A stretch of 7,019 nucleotides of DNA from Oligoflexales bacterium (lineage in GTDB: Bacteria; Bdellovibrionota; Oligoflexia; Oligoflexales; Oligoflexaceae), in assembly GCA_015232735.1 (NCBI GenBank), contig JADFZC010000132.1:1-7019 (forward strand). Direction: 5' to 3'. Numbering within the stretch: the first letter of the stretch is position 1; every line of letters begins with the position of its first letter. This document shows, one piece after another, positions 1-5,588 of this stretch. Both the position numbers and the translations under genes were made by a program. The notes beneath the pieces are model-generated. The model was not told where the DNA came from. It did not search any database and was given only the letters and a program-made list of their open reading frames with translations.

Positions 1-1
1 T

Positions 2-1441
2 ATTAAAAAAGAACGTTTTCATTGCCTTTTGTGTGATATTCATCTGGATGGAAAGGACGATGGCATCGATTTCATGGCCTACCTCGCAAAAAACATGCCC
101 GAGATCAAAAGACTTTTAATGACTGGAAGAGATATAAATGAAAATGCAAAGAGAGCCATTAACGTTGGAAGAGTTGAAAAAATTTACACAAAACCCCTCA
201 ATCTCCCTGAAATAGCGAGTGACGTAATGAATTTCGCAAAGGAAAGCGGAATTTACGAAGAGAAAATTGAGGATCTTTCGGATTTTCATCCGAGGCAGTG
301 GCACATTTCGCCTGACGACGAAACTCAGCCCGCCGATGATGCGAAGGAATTTAATGGAGACAGCAAGACAATTCTTATTGTCGAGGATAGCAGGGATATG
401 AGGACCATGATAATGCAGATATTAAGGAAGAAAATAAATTACCAGATTATCCTCGCGTCGGACGGTCTTGAGGGACTTGAAAAAGCTTCCATCCACAAAC
501 CTGATTTGATCATAGTGGACTGGATGATGCCCAAGCTTACCGGTGTTGATATGATCGAGAGAATGCAGAGAGACGACGTGCTTAGAACGATTCCCACTAT
601 TCTTTTGACGGCAAAAAGTGATGAGGAGAGCAGGGTTATTGGGATTCAAAAGGGGGCTCATGCTTATTTGGGCAAGCCATTCAATGAATTGGAGCTTGTA
701 AGTACCGTTGAAAACCTGATTCGCATGAAAGAGGGAGAGGATAGGGTAAAGGAGCTCAATAAGGAGTTGACCGACAAGATTTTGAAGAGATTCCTTCCCC
801 ACAAACTCGTAAATGACATAAAAGAAGGCATCATGAGTTTTGACGATTCGCCAAAATTGAAAGACGTTACAATACTTTTTTCGGATCTGGTTGGTTTCAG
901 CGAACAAACCGAAGCTGTGGGAGCACTGAAGATTTCCGGCTTTTTAAACGAGTATTTCGACAAAATGACAAGGATCATATTCGAGTATGGTGGTACGGTT
1001 GACAAATTTATTGGAGACGGAATCATGGCCATTTTTGGCGCGCCGGAAGAGCAAAAATACGATCAGCAAATACAAAATGCGCTAAAATGCGCACAGGCGA
1101 TGCAGTCAACATTAAATGAAATCAACATGGTTTGGAAACCAAAAAATATAAAAGGTTTTTCAATGCGGATTGGAATACATGCCGGAAGCGGAATTGTAGG
1201 GTCATTTGGTGGCGAGATAAGATCCGAATATACCGTCATAGGTCCGGTTGTAAATATGGCTTCAAAAATCAACAAAGCGGCAGGTCCTGGCGACATTTTC
1301 TTTTCCGCATCGGTCAGGGATCGAATTTCCAGCGGCGGATGGAGCAAGGCTGGATCATTTCACATTAAGGGAATCGGTGAAACAGCACTTTTCAAACTGA
1401 ACAGAAAGAATGAAGAGGATAAGGGTATAAAGACGGCCTGA
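2..1441 (+). CDS. Tandem-receiver class III adenylate cyclase (5' end outside window)
   Basis: Likely makes cAMP from ATP under phosphorelay control. The frame is open to the left edge, so the N-terminus is missing; numbering here starts at the codon at base 2 (479 residues visible). Receiver 1 (about 1-80) is cut but keeps phospho-acceptor D12 in CDIHLDG, T41 and K64 in the TKP motif. Receiver 2 (about 122-240) is canonical: acidic pair E128/D129, D173 in VDWMMP, T203 and K225 in GKPF. A helical linker containing KRFLP leads to a class III cyclase domain (about 287-475) with metal-binding D295 (FSDLVGF) and D339 (FIGDG), adenine-selecting K335 and T411 (EYTVIG), and N418. The usual transition-state Arg four residues after that Asn is Lys (K422). 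The K/T pair argues for adenylate rather than guanylate cyclase. No transmembrane segment is visible, so it is probably cytosolic. The possible TTG at 29 lies inside receiver 1 and is not the start. Confidence 0.9.
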   Translation: MKKERFHCLLCDIHLDGKDDGIDFMAYLAKNMPEIKRLLMTGRDINENAKRAINVGRVEKIYTKPLNLPEIASDVMNFAKESGIYEEKIEDLSDFHPRQWHISPDDETQPADDAKEFNGDSKTILIVEDSRDMRTMIMQILRKKINYQIILASDGLEGLEKASIHKPDLIIVDWMMPKLTGVDMIERMQRDDVLRTIPTILLTAKSDEESRVIGIQKGAHAYLGKPFNELELVSTVENLIRMKEGEDRVKELNKELTDKILKRFLPHKLVNDIKEGIMSFDDSPKLKDVTILFSDLVGFSEQTEAVGALKISGFLNEYFDKMTRIIFEYGGTVDKFIGDGIMAIFGAPEEQKYDQQIQNALKCAQAMQSTLNEINMVWKPKNIKGFSMRIGIHAGSGIVGSFGGEIRSEYTVIGPVVNMASKINKAAGPGDIFFSASVRDRISSGGWSKAGSFHIKGIGETALFKLNRKNEEDKGIKTA

Positions 1442-1490
1442 CAATAATGATTGATTTCTGCAATAAGACTCCTCAAACGCGGCAGACTGC

Positions 1491-1509
1491 CCAATATAAT
1501 TGGTTTTTT
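1491..1509 (+). terminator. Candidate intrinsic terminator after the cyclase gene
   Basis: CCAAT, a 3-base loop ATA, and ATTGG form a 5-bp stem followed directly by six T residues. A second small hairpin (GGC-AGACT-GCC, 1481-1491) abuts it. It lies 50 bases after the cyclase stop codon, in the expected place for a terminator, but the stem is short and has only two GC pairs, so it may be weak or fortuitous. Confidence 0.4.
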
Positions 1510-1565
1510 CTACATTCTCACAGACCTTGGGCATTTTATTTCTAAATAAAAAACTGATTTTTCCG

Positions 1566-1608
1566 AAAAACCCCAAGAGGTTGTTCTGTTCACCGCGGAG
1601 GGTTTTTT
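1566..1608 (+). terminator. Second candidate terminator or leader hairpin before the TPR gene
   Basis: AAAAACCC (1566-1573) can pair with GGGTTTTT (1600-1607), giving an 8-bp stem whose 3' arm runs into a T tract (1603-1608). The loop is long (26 bases) and contains the self-complementary CCGCGG (1593-1598). It could back up the hairpin at 1491-1509. The same pairing would work on the other strand, but no gene there needs it. Confidence 0.35.
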
Positions 1609-1633
1609 ACTTTTCACATATATAAGTTATACA
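1606..1633 (+). promoter_or_regulatory. Weak candidate sigma70-type promoter for the TPR gene
   Basis: TTTACT (1606-1611) and TATACA (1628-1633) are separated by 16 bases and match 4 of 6 bases each in the -35 and -10 consensus. A start near 1640 would leave a leader of about ten bases that still contains the purine-rich GGAGAG (1643-1648) before the ATG at 1651. It is supported mainly by lying after two terminator-like hairpins, which imply that the downstream pair of genes needs its own promoter. Confidence 0.25.
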
Positions 1634-1650
1634 GAACACAATGGAGAGAA

Positions 1651-2946
1651 ATGGAAAAATCCTGCTTAATAGTCGATCTTGATGAAAAGGGTTTCAAAAG
1701 CCATTTCCAGACCATATCAAAAACAATAATGTTCCCGTTAAACACTATTTGTGTAATGGGTGATGAGGCCATGGACGCTTTGAACGAAGAATCCGTTGTC
1801 TCTATCGTCATCGTGGTAAGTGACAGCAAAAAATGTAAAAATGCCATTGACCTTTTGGAAAATTTCAAAATAAGTGTCGGTCCTTTGCCTCACTTTCAAG
1901 CCATTATTTGCTCCGACCCCGACCCGTTTTTTCTTTCAGATATCGATGAATATGGTATAGAGAATGTATTTTCAGAAGAAGACTGGCCATATTCGCTTCA
2001 GCAAATGCTTATGAATATCGAATCGATTTTGCAGGACGAAGAGTCATCGGAATCCAAAATAATCAAAATCAATTCTGCAATTAAAAAAGGGAATAAGGAA
2101 AATATAAAAAAGGCAAAAGACTATATTGGCGAATATGATCAATATGACTTCCTGGCTGCATATACAAAAGGCTCCGTGTTGAACGTGATGGGAAAATATG
2201 AGGAGGCAACCGAAGCATTCAAAAGCTCGCATCGCCTAAATAAAAGTTTTAAACCCACTGCCGTGGCACTGAGCGAAAATCTTCTTATTCTGGGAAAAAT
2301 CGATGAGGCCATAGTTCTTCTCGAAAGACTGAATAAACAAAATCCAAGGTCATTGATAAGAAAGACGCAGCTGGTAGCGGCATATATAGAGAAGGGTGAC
2401 ACCGAGAAGGCATGCCAGTACCTGAAGGAAGCTATAGACCTTGAACCTTCAAATCCAAAAATCCTGGAAATAAAGGCGCAGCTGCTGATGGACCAGGGGA
2501 ATTACAAAGAGGCTTTCTTGCTCATGGACAAGATGTCAAACGTCGGACCATATTTCGCCAGCAAGCTGAATAATCTTGGTATCAGACTTTCCAATTCCGA
2601 AAAGAGAAAAAGCGCACTGTTCATTTATGAAAAAGCCCACAAAATAGTACGCGACGACTTGAAATTCAAGGTATCGTTAAACGCCGCTCTCGCATGCTAT
2701 AAGATGGAAGATTTCACACTGGCCCTGAAATATCTGGAAAGAAGTGAAAGAGAGTTTGGCGGGCCATTTGAAAAAGCCGAAAAGATAAGGAAAATGTGCA
2801 AAATCGGTTTAAAGAAAAAAGGTACTGACGCTAAAAAAGAGGCTCCTGGAAAAAAGCATGCTGATGAAGCAGATAAAAGTTCCGAGCGCAAGGAGAACAG
2901 TGGCAAGGGCAATGGCAATGGACTTAAGCCTGTGAAGACTGGGTGA
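1651..2946 (+). CDS. Degenerate receiver domain fused to TPR repeats
   Basis: A 431-residue, probably cytosolic adaptor or scaffold protein. The N-terminal 125 residues have the alternating beta/alpha pattern of a CheY-like receiver: acidic D9/D11 after strand 1 (CLIVDLDE), a hydrophobic strand 3 (VSIVIVV), and S88 where Thr/Ser is expected. D58 is only roughly where the phospho-acceptor should be, and the conserved Lys-Pro is replaced (NVFSEEDWP, about 106-113), so it is likely a pseudo-receiver. From about 166 to 372 there are six helix-turn-helix repeats with TPR spacing, clearest at 174-190 (GKYEEATEAF), 212-230, 246-263 (KGDTEKACQYLKEAI) and 270-290. The tail (about 385-431) is rich in Lys, Glu and Gly and looks disordered. 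The ATG at 1651 is preceded by GGAG (1643-1646) at close spacing and starts just before strand 1. An ATG at 1641 is out of frame. Its partner is unknown; the neighbouring receiver proteins are candidates. Confidence 0.85.
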   Translation: MEKSCLIVDLDEKGFKSHFQTISKTIMFPLNTICVMGDEAMDALNEESVVSIVIVVSDSKKCKNAIDLLENFKISVGPLPHFQAIICSDPDPFFLSDIDEYGIENVFSEEDWPYSLQQMLMNIESILQDEESSESKIIKINSAIKKGNKENIKKAKDYIGEYDQYDFLAAYTKGSVLNVMGKYEEATEAFKSSHRLNKSFKPTAVALSENLLILGKIDEAIVLLERLNKQNPRSLIRKTQLVAAYIEKGDTEKACQYLKEAIDLEPSNPKILEIKAQLLMDQGNYKEAFLLMDKMSNVGPYFASKLNNLGIRLSNSEKRKSALFIYEKAHKIVRDDLKFKVSLNAALACYKMEDFTLALKYLERSEREFGGPFEKAEKIRKMCKIGLKKKGTDAKKEAPGKKHADEADKSSERKENSGKGNGNGLKPVKTG

Positions 2947-2974
2947 ACATGAAAACCAAAACATGTATCATTGG

Positions 2975-2979
2975 AAGGA
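2975..2979 (+). promoter_or_regulatory. Ribosome binding site favouring the ATG at 2984
   Basis: AAGGA lies four bases before the ATG at 2984. The in-frame ATG at 2963 has only A-rich sequence before it and no Shine-Dalgarno match, so the shorter protein is preferred. The spacing is slightly tight. Confidence 0.5.
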
Positions 2980-2983
2980 AGCT

Positions 2984-4420
2984 ATGACCGAATCCAATAA
3001 AATGCAAAAACAAATCGTAATAACGTGCGTTTCAAAGGAGGAACGCAGGATATTTTTTGACGAAGTAATAAAAAAATGCAATTTCACATCGATAATCACA
3101 TGCAGCATATATGAAGCGTTAAGACAAATTGAGCAGACAATGCCCCATCTCATAATATGCGACTCCATCCTCCCTGATGGCACAGTGGCAACCATTTACG
3201 ACAAAATCAGACCTGATTCAATTCTCAAAACCATTCCCATCCTCGTCATTGTCGTCAAAAAGACAAAGGAACATCTCGTTCCCCTTACGGGACGCAGTTT
3301 TGAAGGCATTCTGATGGGAGAGGTCAACGGCGGTCTTCTTAAAGAGAAGATTATGGAAATACTGAATGCAAGATCGGGACTTTCTCCTCATTTTGTGCCG
3401 ATAGACAAGACTTCCCTTGATTCAAATCTGATCCTGTCCGTAGATGCGCTTGTCCTGGGCTCATCAGAGGACGACAAAGTAATTTACAAATCAAATGCCG
3501 AAATAGACCCTGGAGCATCATTTGTCTGTGTGCCAAAAGACAAAAACAAGGACCCGGTTCTCCTGAACAGAGGGCTTAACGTCATTAAAGATGATGGCAT
3601 TTACAATGTTTTTCCAATCAAAAGGGCAAGGGGCAAAGGAATAAAATGGCTGTTTCAACTGCCCAAAATAAATATTTCAGGCAAAAGGACGGATGAACAG
3701 GACGATATCGTCCGTAAAGTGGTATTTTACGATCCAAAAATGGAACGCTTTACCAAGTTCAAGGAGATACTCAGGGGCTACAATATTGAATTGTTCCACG
3801 CAAGCTCGCTTCAATCTGTGATAAATATACTTCAAAATTACGGACCGATTATCGATTTTGTCTATCTCGATGAACTTCCCTCAGGTTCCGGCGCATTCGT
3901 ACAGTTCAAAGAGTTCATAGACAAATTTGAAGAGAAGAAAAGACTGGGCGTGATTATCGCAACCACTTCGCAGCATATCAGCTCCGACCCATATTTCTAT
4001 TATATCAGAAAGCCTTTCAGCCTGAGCCTTCTTCTTGAAATGATGGAAAACGCGTATAAAAACAATAAGGAATTTGAAAATGCCCTGCGCGAGGAAAACA
4101 TTAAAAGTCATCTTGAGGTATTTTTTCAGACTCCTGCCAAACTTGTCGGCTTTGACGAACATGGAAGTATCCTTGAAGTCAGGCATCCCATATCAAAATC
4201 CAGCAAACTAAGGGTCGATCACCCGTTTATCAACAAAATCTGGAACGATACCAATGAAGCGATAGTAACAGATGTTTTCCAACCGTCCGAAGCCTCACCT
4301 TTCTGGTATGTAAGGGTTGAAAAACTTACCGGAACAGGAAGCAAGGTAGTTTACTGGGAGAGGGTTTCCAAGCTTCTTTCTGATGTGATAATTGAAAAAA
4401 AAGACGAAGAAAAGAAATGA
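2984..4420 (+). CDS. Receiver / beta-domain / receiver / beta-domain protein
   Basis: A 478-residue cytosolic signalling protein of unusual layout. Receiver 1 (about 8-130) has phospho-acceptor D60 in ICDSILPDG but lacks the usual strand-5 Lys (ILMGEV, about 109-114) and a clear Thr, so it is partly degenerate. A beta-rich segment (about 145-228) follows. Receiver 2 (about 243-360) is more canonical: D250 after strand 1 (VVFYDP), D296 (VYLDELPSG), T327/T328 and K343-P344. A second beta-rich segment (about 378-466) has a strand pattern like the first: ALVLGSSEDDKV against AKLVGFDEHGSI. This pattern resembles PilZ-type barrels, but the c-di-GMP motifs RxxxR and D/NxSxxG are absent, so binding of c-di-GMP is not claimed. 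The gene lies 37 bases after the TPR gene on the same strand with no terminator between them, so co-transcription is likely. An in-frame ATG at 2963 would add seven residues. The biochemical output is unknown. Confidence 0.8.
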   Translation: MTESNKMQKQIVITCVSKEERRIFFDEVIKKCNFTSIITCSIYEALRQIEQTMPHLIICDSILPDGTVATIYDKIRPDSILKTIPILVIVVKKTKEHLVPLTGRSFEGILMGEVNGGLLKEKIMEILNARSGLSPHFVPIDKTSLDSNLILSVDALVLGSSEDDKVIYKSNAEIDPGASFVCVPKDKNKDPVLLNRGLNVIKDDGIYNVFPIKRARGKGIKWLFQLPKINISGKRTDEQDDIVRKVVFYDPKMERFTKFKEILRGYNIELFHASSLQSVINILQNYGPIIDFVYLDELPSGSGAFVQFKEFIDKFEEKKRLGVIIATTSQHISSDPYFYYIRKPFSLSLLLEMMENAYKNNKEFENALREENIKSHLEVFFQTPAKLVGFDEHGSILEVRHPISKSSKLRVDHPFINKIWNDTNEAIVTDVFQPSEASPFWYVRVEKLTGTGSKVVYWERVSKLLSDVIIEKKDEEKK

Positions 4421-4435
4421 CTGGGGGAGTATCCA

Positions 4436-5197
4436 TCAATACTGCGTCTGTCCAGATGGGAACATTGGAGATCCATAAGAATAATTTGCTCCTGCCGGCA
4501 TGCCACCGTAGGGCATAATTCCGGGTGTACCGCCGCCAAAGGTAAGCAATATGTTCTGCCTCTCGTTCAAAATGTCGGAAGCAACATTGATAGTATCTCT
4601 AACTCCGCTGTAAGCTCCTGGAATTGTAATAATTACCTGTGCCTTGTTGCCGCTTGTCTGGTAGGTTTGTGACTCAGGATACATCTTCGTCCTGAAATTC
4701 CTGCCGATCCCCTGGGTATAAGTGTCTGTCCCCACGATGGTTCCGCTTAAATCGTTGATGTTATAGCTTGTAACGTTGCTGGGCAGCGTTATCTGTATAA
4801 TTATCCGATACGGTTGTCCCTGTGCAGGCTGAACAGGATTGGTCCATGCAGTAAAACTTCCCTTCGTAACAGCCTCTTTTGGAGGAGCTGAGAAGTTGAC
4901 GCTCATAGGGGTCAGCGTCGATAATGATGGATTTTGCGTGGTCTTTACGCTGGGTGTTTCATCTGACTTCTGAGGGATAGAATTTTCATCATTATGCCCG
5001 ATATTTGGCATAGATTGTTCATTCTTGTTTCTGTCAGAATCTATTGTGCTTGGTTCCCTGTATGCCGGAGCGGGCTCCTCTTTCTTACTTTTGTCGCTTG
5101 ATCCCGAAAAATCACTGCCTCCGCTGCAATTGATGGTGAGGGTTCCCATAATTGTCAATAATATCACATGATAATTTTTTGTTTTTTTGTTACTCAA
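4436..5197 (-). CDS. Lipoprotein with Ser/Pro/Asn-rich linker and Gly/Pro/Tyr-rich tail, unrecognised family
   Basis: A 253-residue predicted lipoprotein. From the chosen TTG start (5195-5197) the protein opens with a basic stretch (SNKKTK), a hydrophobic core (VILLTIMGTLTI) and C24 followed by SGG, a good signal peptidase II peptide. The -1 residue is Asn, which strict rules disfavour but spirochaete lipoproteins tolerate. Residues 25-108 form a hydrophilic, probably disordered linker. Residues 109-220 look like a compact beta domain (RIIIQITLP, AQVIITIPG, NILLTF). Residues 221-253 are a Gly/Pro/Met/Tyr tail. The TTG is preferred because AGAGGGGAG (5207-5215) ends nine bases before it; the in-frame ATG at 5216-5218 has no ribosome binding site, would place that purine block inside codons 2-4, and would add MRGESVT ahead of the signal peptide. 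The gene converges on the receiver gene with 15 bases between stop codons and diverges from the kinase gene. Function is unknown; an envelope location is the only firm inference. Confidence 0.8.
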   Translation of the reverse strand: MSNKKTKNYHVILLTIMGTLTINCSGGSDFSGSSDKSKKEEPAPAYREPSTIDSDRNKNEQSMPNIGHNDENSIPQKSDETPSVKTTQNPSLSTLTPMSVNFSAPPKEAVTKGSFTAWTNPVQPAQGQPYRIIIQITLPSNVTSYNINDLSGTIVGTDTYTQGIGRNFRTKMYPESQTYQTSGNKAQVIITIPGAYSGVRDTINVASDILNERQNILLTFGGGTPGIMPYGGMPAGANYSYGSPMFPSGQTQY

Positions 5198-5203
5198 AGT
5201 AAC
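5189..5203 (-). repeat. Perfect 6-bp hairpin with the lipoprotein start codon as its loop
   Basis: GTTACT (5189-5194) and AGTAAC (5198-5203) are exact inverted copies separated by CAA (5195-5197), which is the TTG start codon on the - strand. In the mRNA the preferred start codon would sit in a three-base loop, with the stem beginning three bases after the ribosome binding site. A short stem like this can arise by chance; its exact placement is the reason to list it. Confidence 0.55.
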
Positions 5204-5206
5204 GGA

Positions 5207-5215
5207 CTCCCCTCT
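5207..5215 (-). promoter_or_regulatory. Strong ribosome binding site that selects a TTG start
   Basis: Read on the - strand this is AGAGGGGAG, a close match to Shine-Dalgarno, ending nine bases before the TTG at 5195-5197. It starts immediately after the alternative ATG (5216-5218) and so cannot serve it. Confidence 0.65.
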
Positions 5216-5290
5216 CATCGGCCAAAAAACAAATTTTCTTGTTTTTCGAATGCGATTTTTACATACACCATTCAGTATGAACCTGCATGC

Positions 5291-5313
5291 AAAAAGATGA
5301 CCATCATCTTTTT
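5291..5313. repeat. Perfect 9-bp inverted repeat, possible two-way terminator
   Basis: AAAAAGATG (5291-5299) and CATCTTTTT (5305-5313) are exact inverted copies around the loop ACCAT. The A run on one side and T run on the other give a hairpin ending in U residues on either strand, as in bidirectional terminators. The stem has only two GC pairs, so termination would be modest. GCATGC, a 6-bp palindrome, abuts it on the left (5285-5290). Because it lies between divergent genes it has no obvious upstream gene to terminate, unless a small transcript exists. Confidence 0.6.
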
Positions 5314-5323
5314 ATTGAAATAT

Positions 5324-5353
5324 TTGACATTTTGTCCTTACAATCTGTACAAG
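5324..5353 (+). promoter_or_regulatory. Candidate promoter directed toward the kinase gene
   Basis: TTGACA (5324-5329) is a perfect -35 match. TACAAG (5348-5353), 18 bases on, matches 4 of 6 bases of the -10 consensus. It lies just after the hairpin at 5291-5313 and would give a leader of more than 200 bases. Other TTGACA or TTGACG sequences at 5455, 5512 and 5540 lack a good -10 box at normal spacing. Confidence 0.3.
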
Positions 5354-5404
5354 GGATTTCCAATGATCAACATAGGTGCAGATTCCCCAAAATCCTTTAC
5401 ATTA

Positions 5405-5459
5405 GTCAATAATTCAAGATATATGACTACGATTTAAAGCACCGATCACAATTATTGAC
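5405..5459. repeat. Exact 10-bp inverted repeat with 35-base spacer
   Basis: GTCAATAATT (5405-5414) and AATTATTGAC (5450-5459) are exact reverse complements. The arms carry the TATTGAC motif that recurs nearby. The 35-base spacer is long for a terminator, so paired protein-binding sites are a more natural reading than an RNA hairpin. Confidence 0.6.
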
Positions 5460-5544
5460 ATGGAAAAACTTCATACCCATCAACCGCTCAAATAAAATTT
5501 TTTCTAATTTATTGACGCAGTTAACCGATAGAAAGGCTATTGAC
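5405..5544. promoter_or_regulatory. Cluster of TATTGAC motifs, candidate operator sites
   Basis: TATTGAC or its complement GTCAATA occurs at 5405-5411 (-), 5453-5459 (+), 5510-5516 (+) and 5538-5544 (+), with another at 5154-5160 (-) just inside the lipoprotein gene. Several copies share flanks: AATTATTGAC, AATTTATTGAC, and ATTATTGACA as the complement of 5153-5162. All flank the divergent promoters. The motif contains TTGAC, so some copies may instead be -35 elements. The binding protein is unknown. Confidence 0.4.
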
Positions 5545-5574
5545 AATTTTCGTCATCCTTAAATCACGAGGAGA

Positions 5575-5580
5575 AGAGGA
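5575..5580 (+). promoter_or_regulatory. Ribosome binding site of the histidine kinase gene
   Basis: AGAGGA ends eight bases before the ATG at 5589, at good spacing. A second purine block, GAGGAG (5568-5573), precedes it. This supports the ATG at 5589 as the start. Confidence 0.7.
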
Positions 5581-5588
5581 ATTTTTTA

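Larger units (their letters stand above)
5219..5588. other. Divergent intergenic control region
   Basis: This stretch separates the divergent lipoprotein and kinase genes and has no credible coding sequence. It is AT-rich and holds a perfect hairpin (5291-5313), an imperfect inverted repeat (AAGGGATTT at 5351-5359 against AAATCCTTT at 5390-5398), an exact 10-bp inverted repeat (arms 5405-5414 and 5450-5459), repeated TATTGAC motifs, and the kinase ribosome binding site near its right end. At 371 bases to the kinase ATG it is far longer than the other gaps here, which suggests regulation or a small untranslated RNA. No convincing promoter for the lipoprotein was found on the - strand. Confidence 0.6.

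Noticed and set aside
422..1347. Open frames on the - strand opposite the cyclase
   Set aside because: They lie antisense to a gene with clear receiver and cyclase motifs, overlap each other in different frames, and lack ribosome binding sites.
2963..2983. Earlier ATG for the receiver/beta-domain gene
   Set aside because: There is no Shine-Dalgarno before it, while the ATG at 2984 has AAGGA just upstream; the extra seven residues fall before the receiver fold.
3413..3670. c-di-GMP-binding PilZ domain
   Set aside because: The strand pattern is suggestive but RxxxR and D/NxSxxG are both absent, so ligand binding is not supported.
4428..4443. Hairpin AGTAT/ATACT between the converging stop codons as a terminator
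   Set aside because: The stem is only 5 bp with one GC pair and no T run follows directly on either strand.
5162..5173. CRP-like palindrome TATCA-CA-TGATA near the lipoprotein start
   Set aside because: It does not fit the TGTGA-N6-TCACA spacing and lies inside coding sequence, so the cyclase does not justify calling a cAMP-receptor site here.
5168..5437. 89-codon open frame on the + strand in the divergent region
   Set aside because: It has no ribosome binding site, overlaps the start of the lipoprotein gene on the other strand, and its product is low-complexity with no recognisable features.
5455..5568. Extra promoters from TTGACA or TTGACG at 5455, 5512 and 5540
   Set aside because: None has a reasonable -10 box 16-18 bases downstream; they are better treated as copies of the repeated motif.
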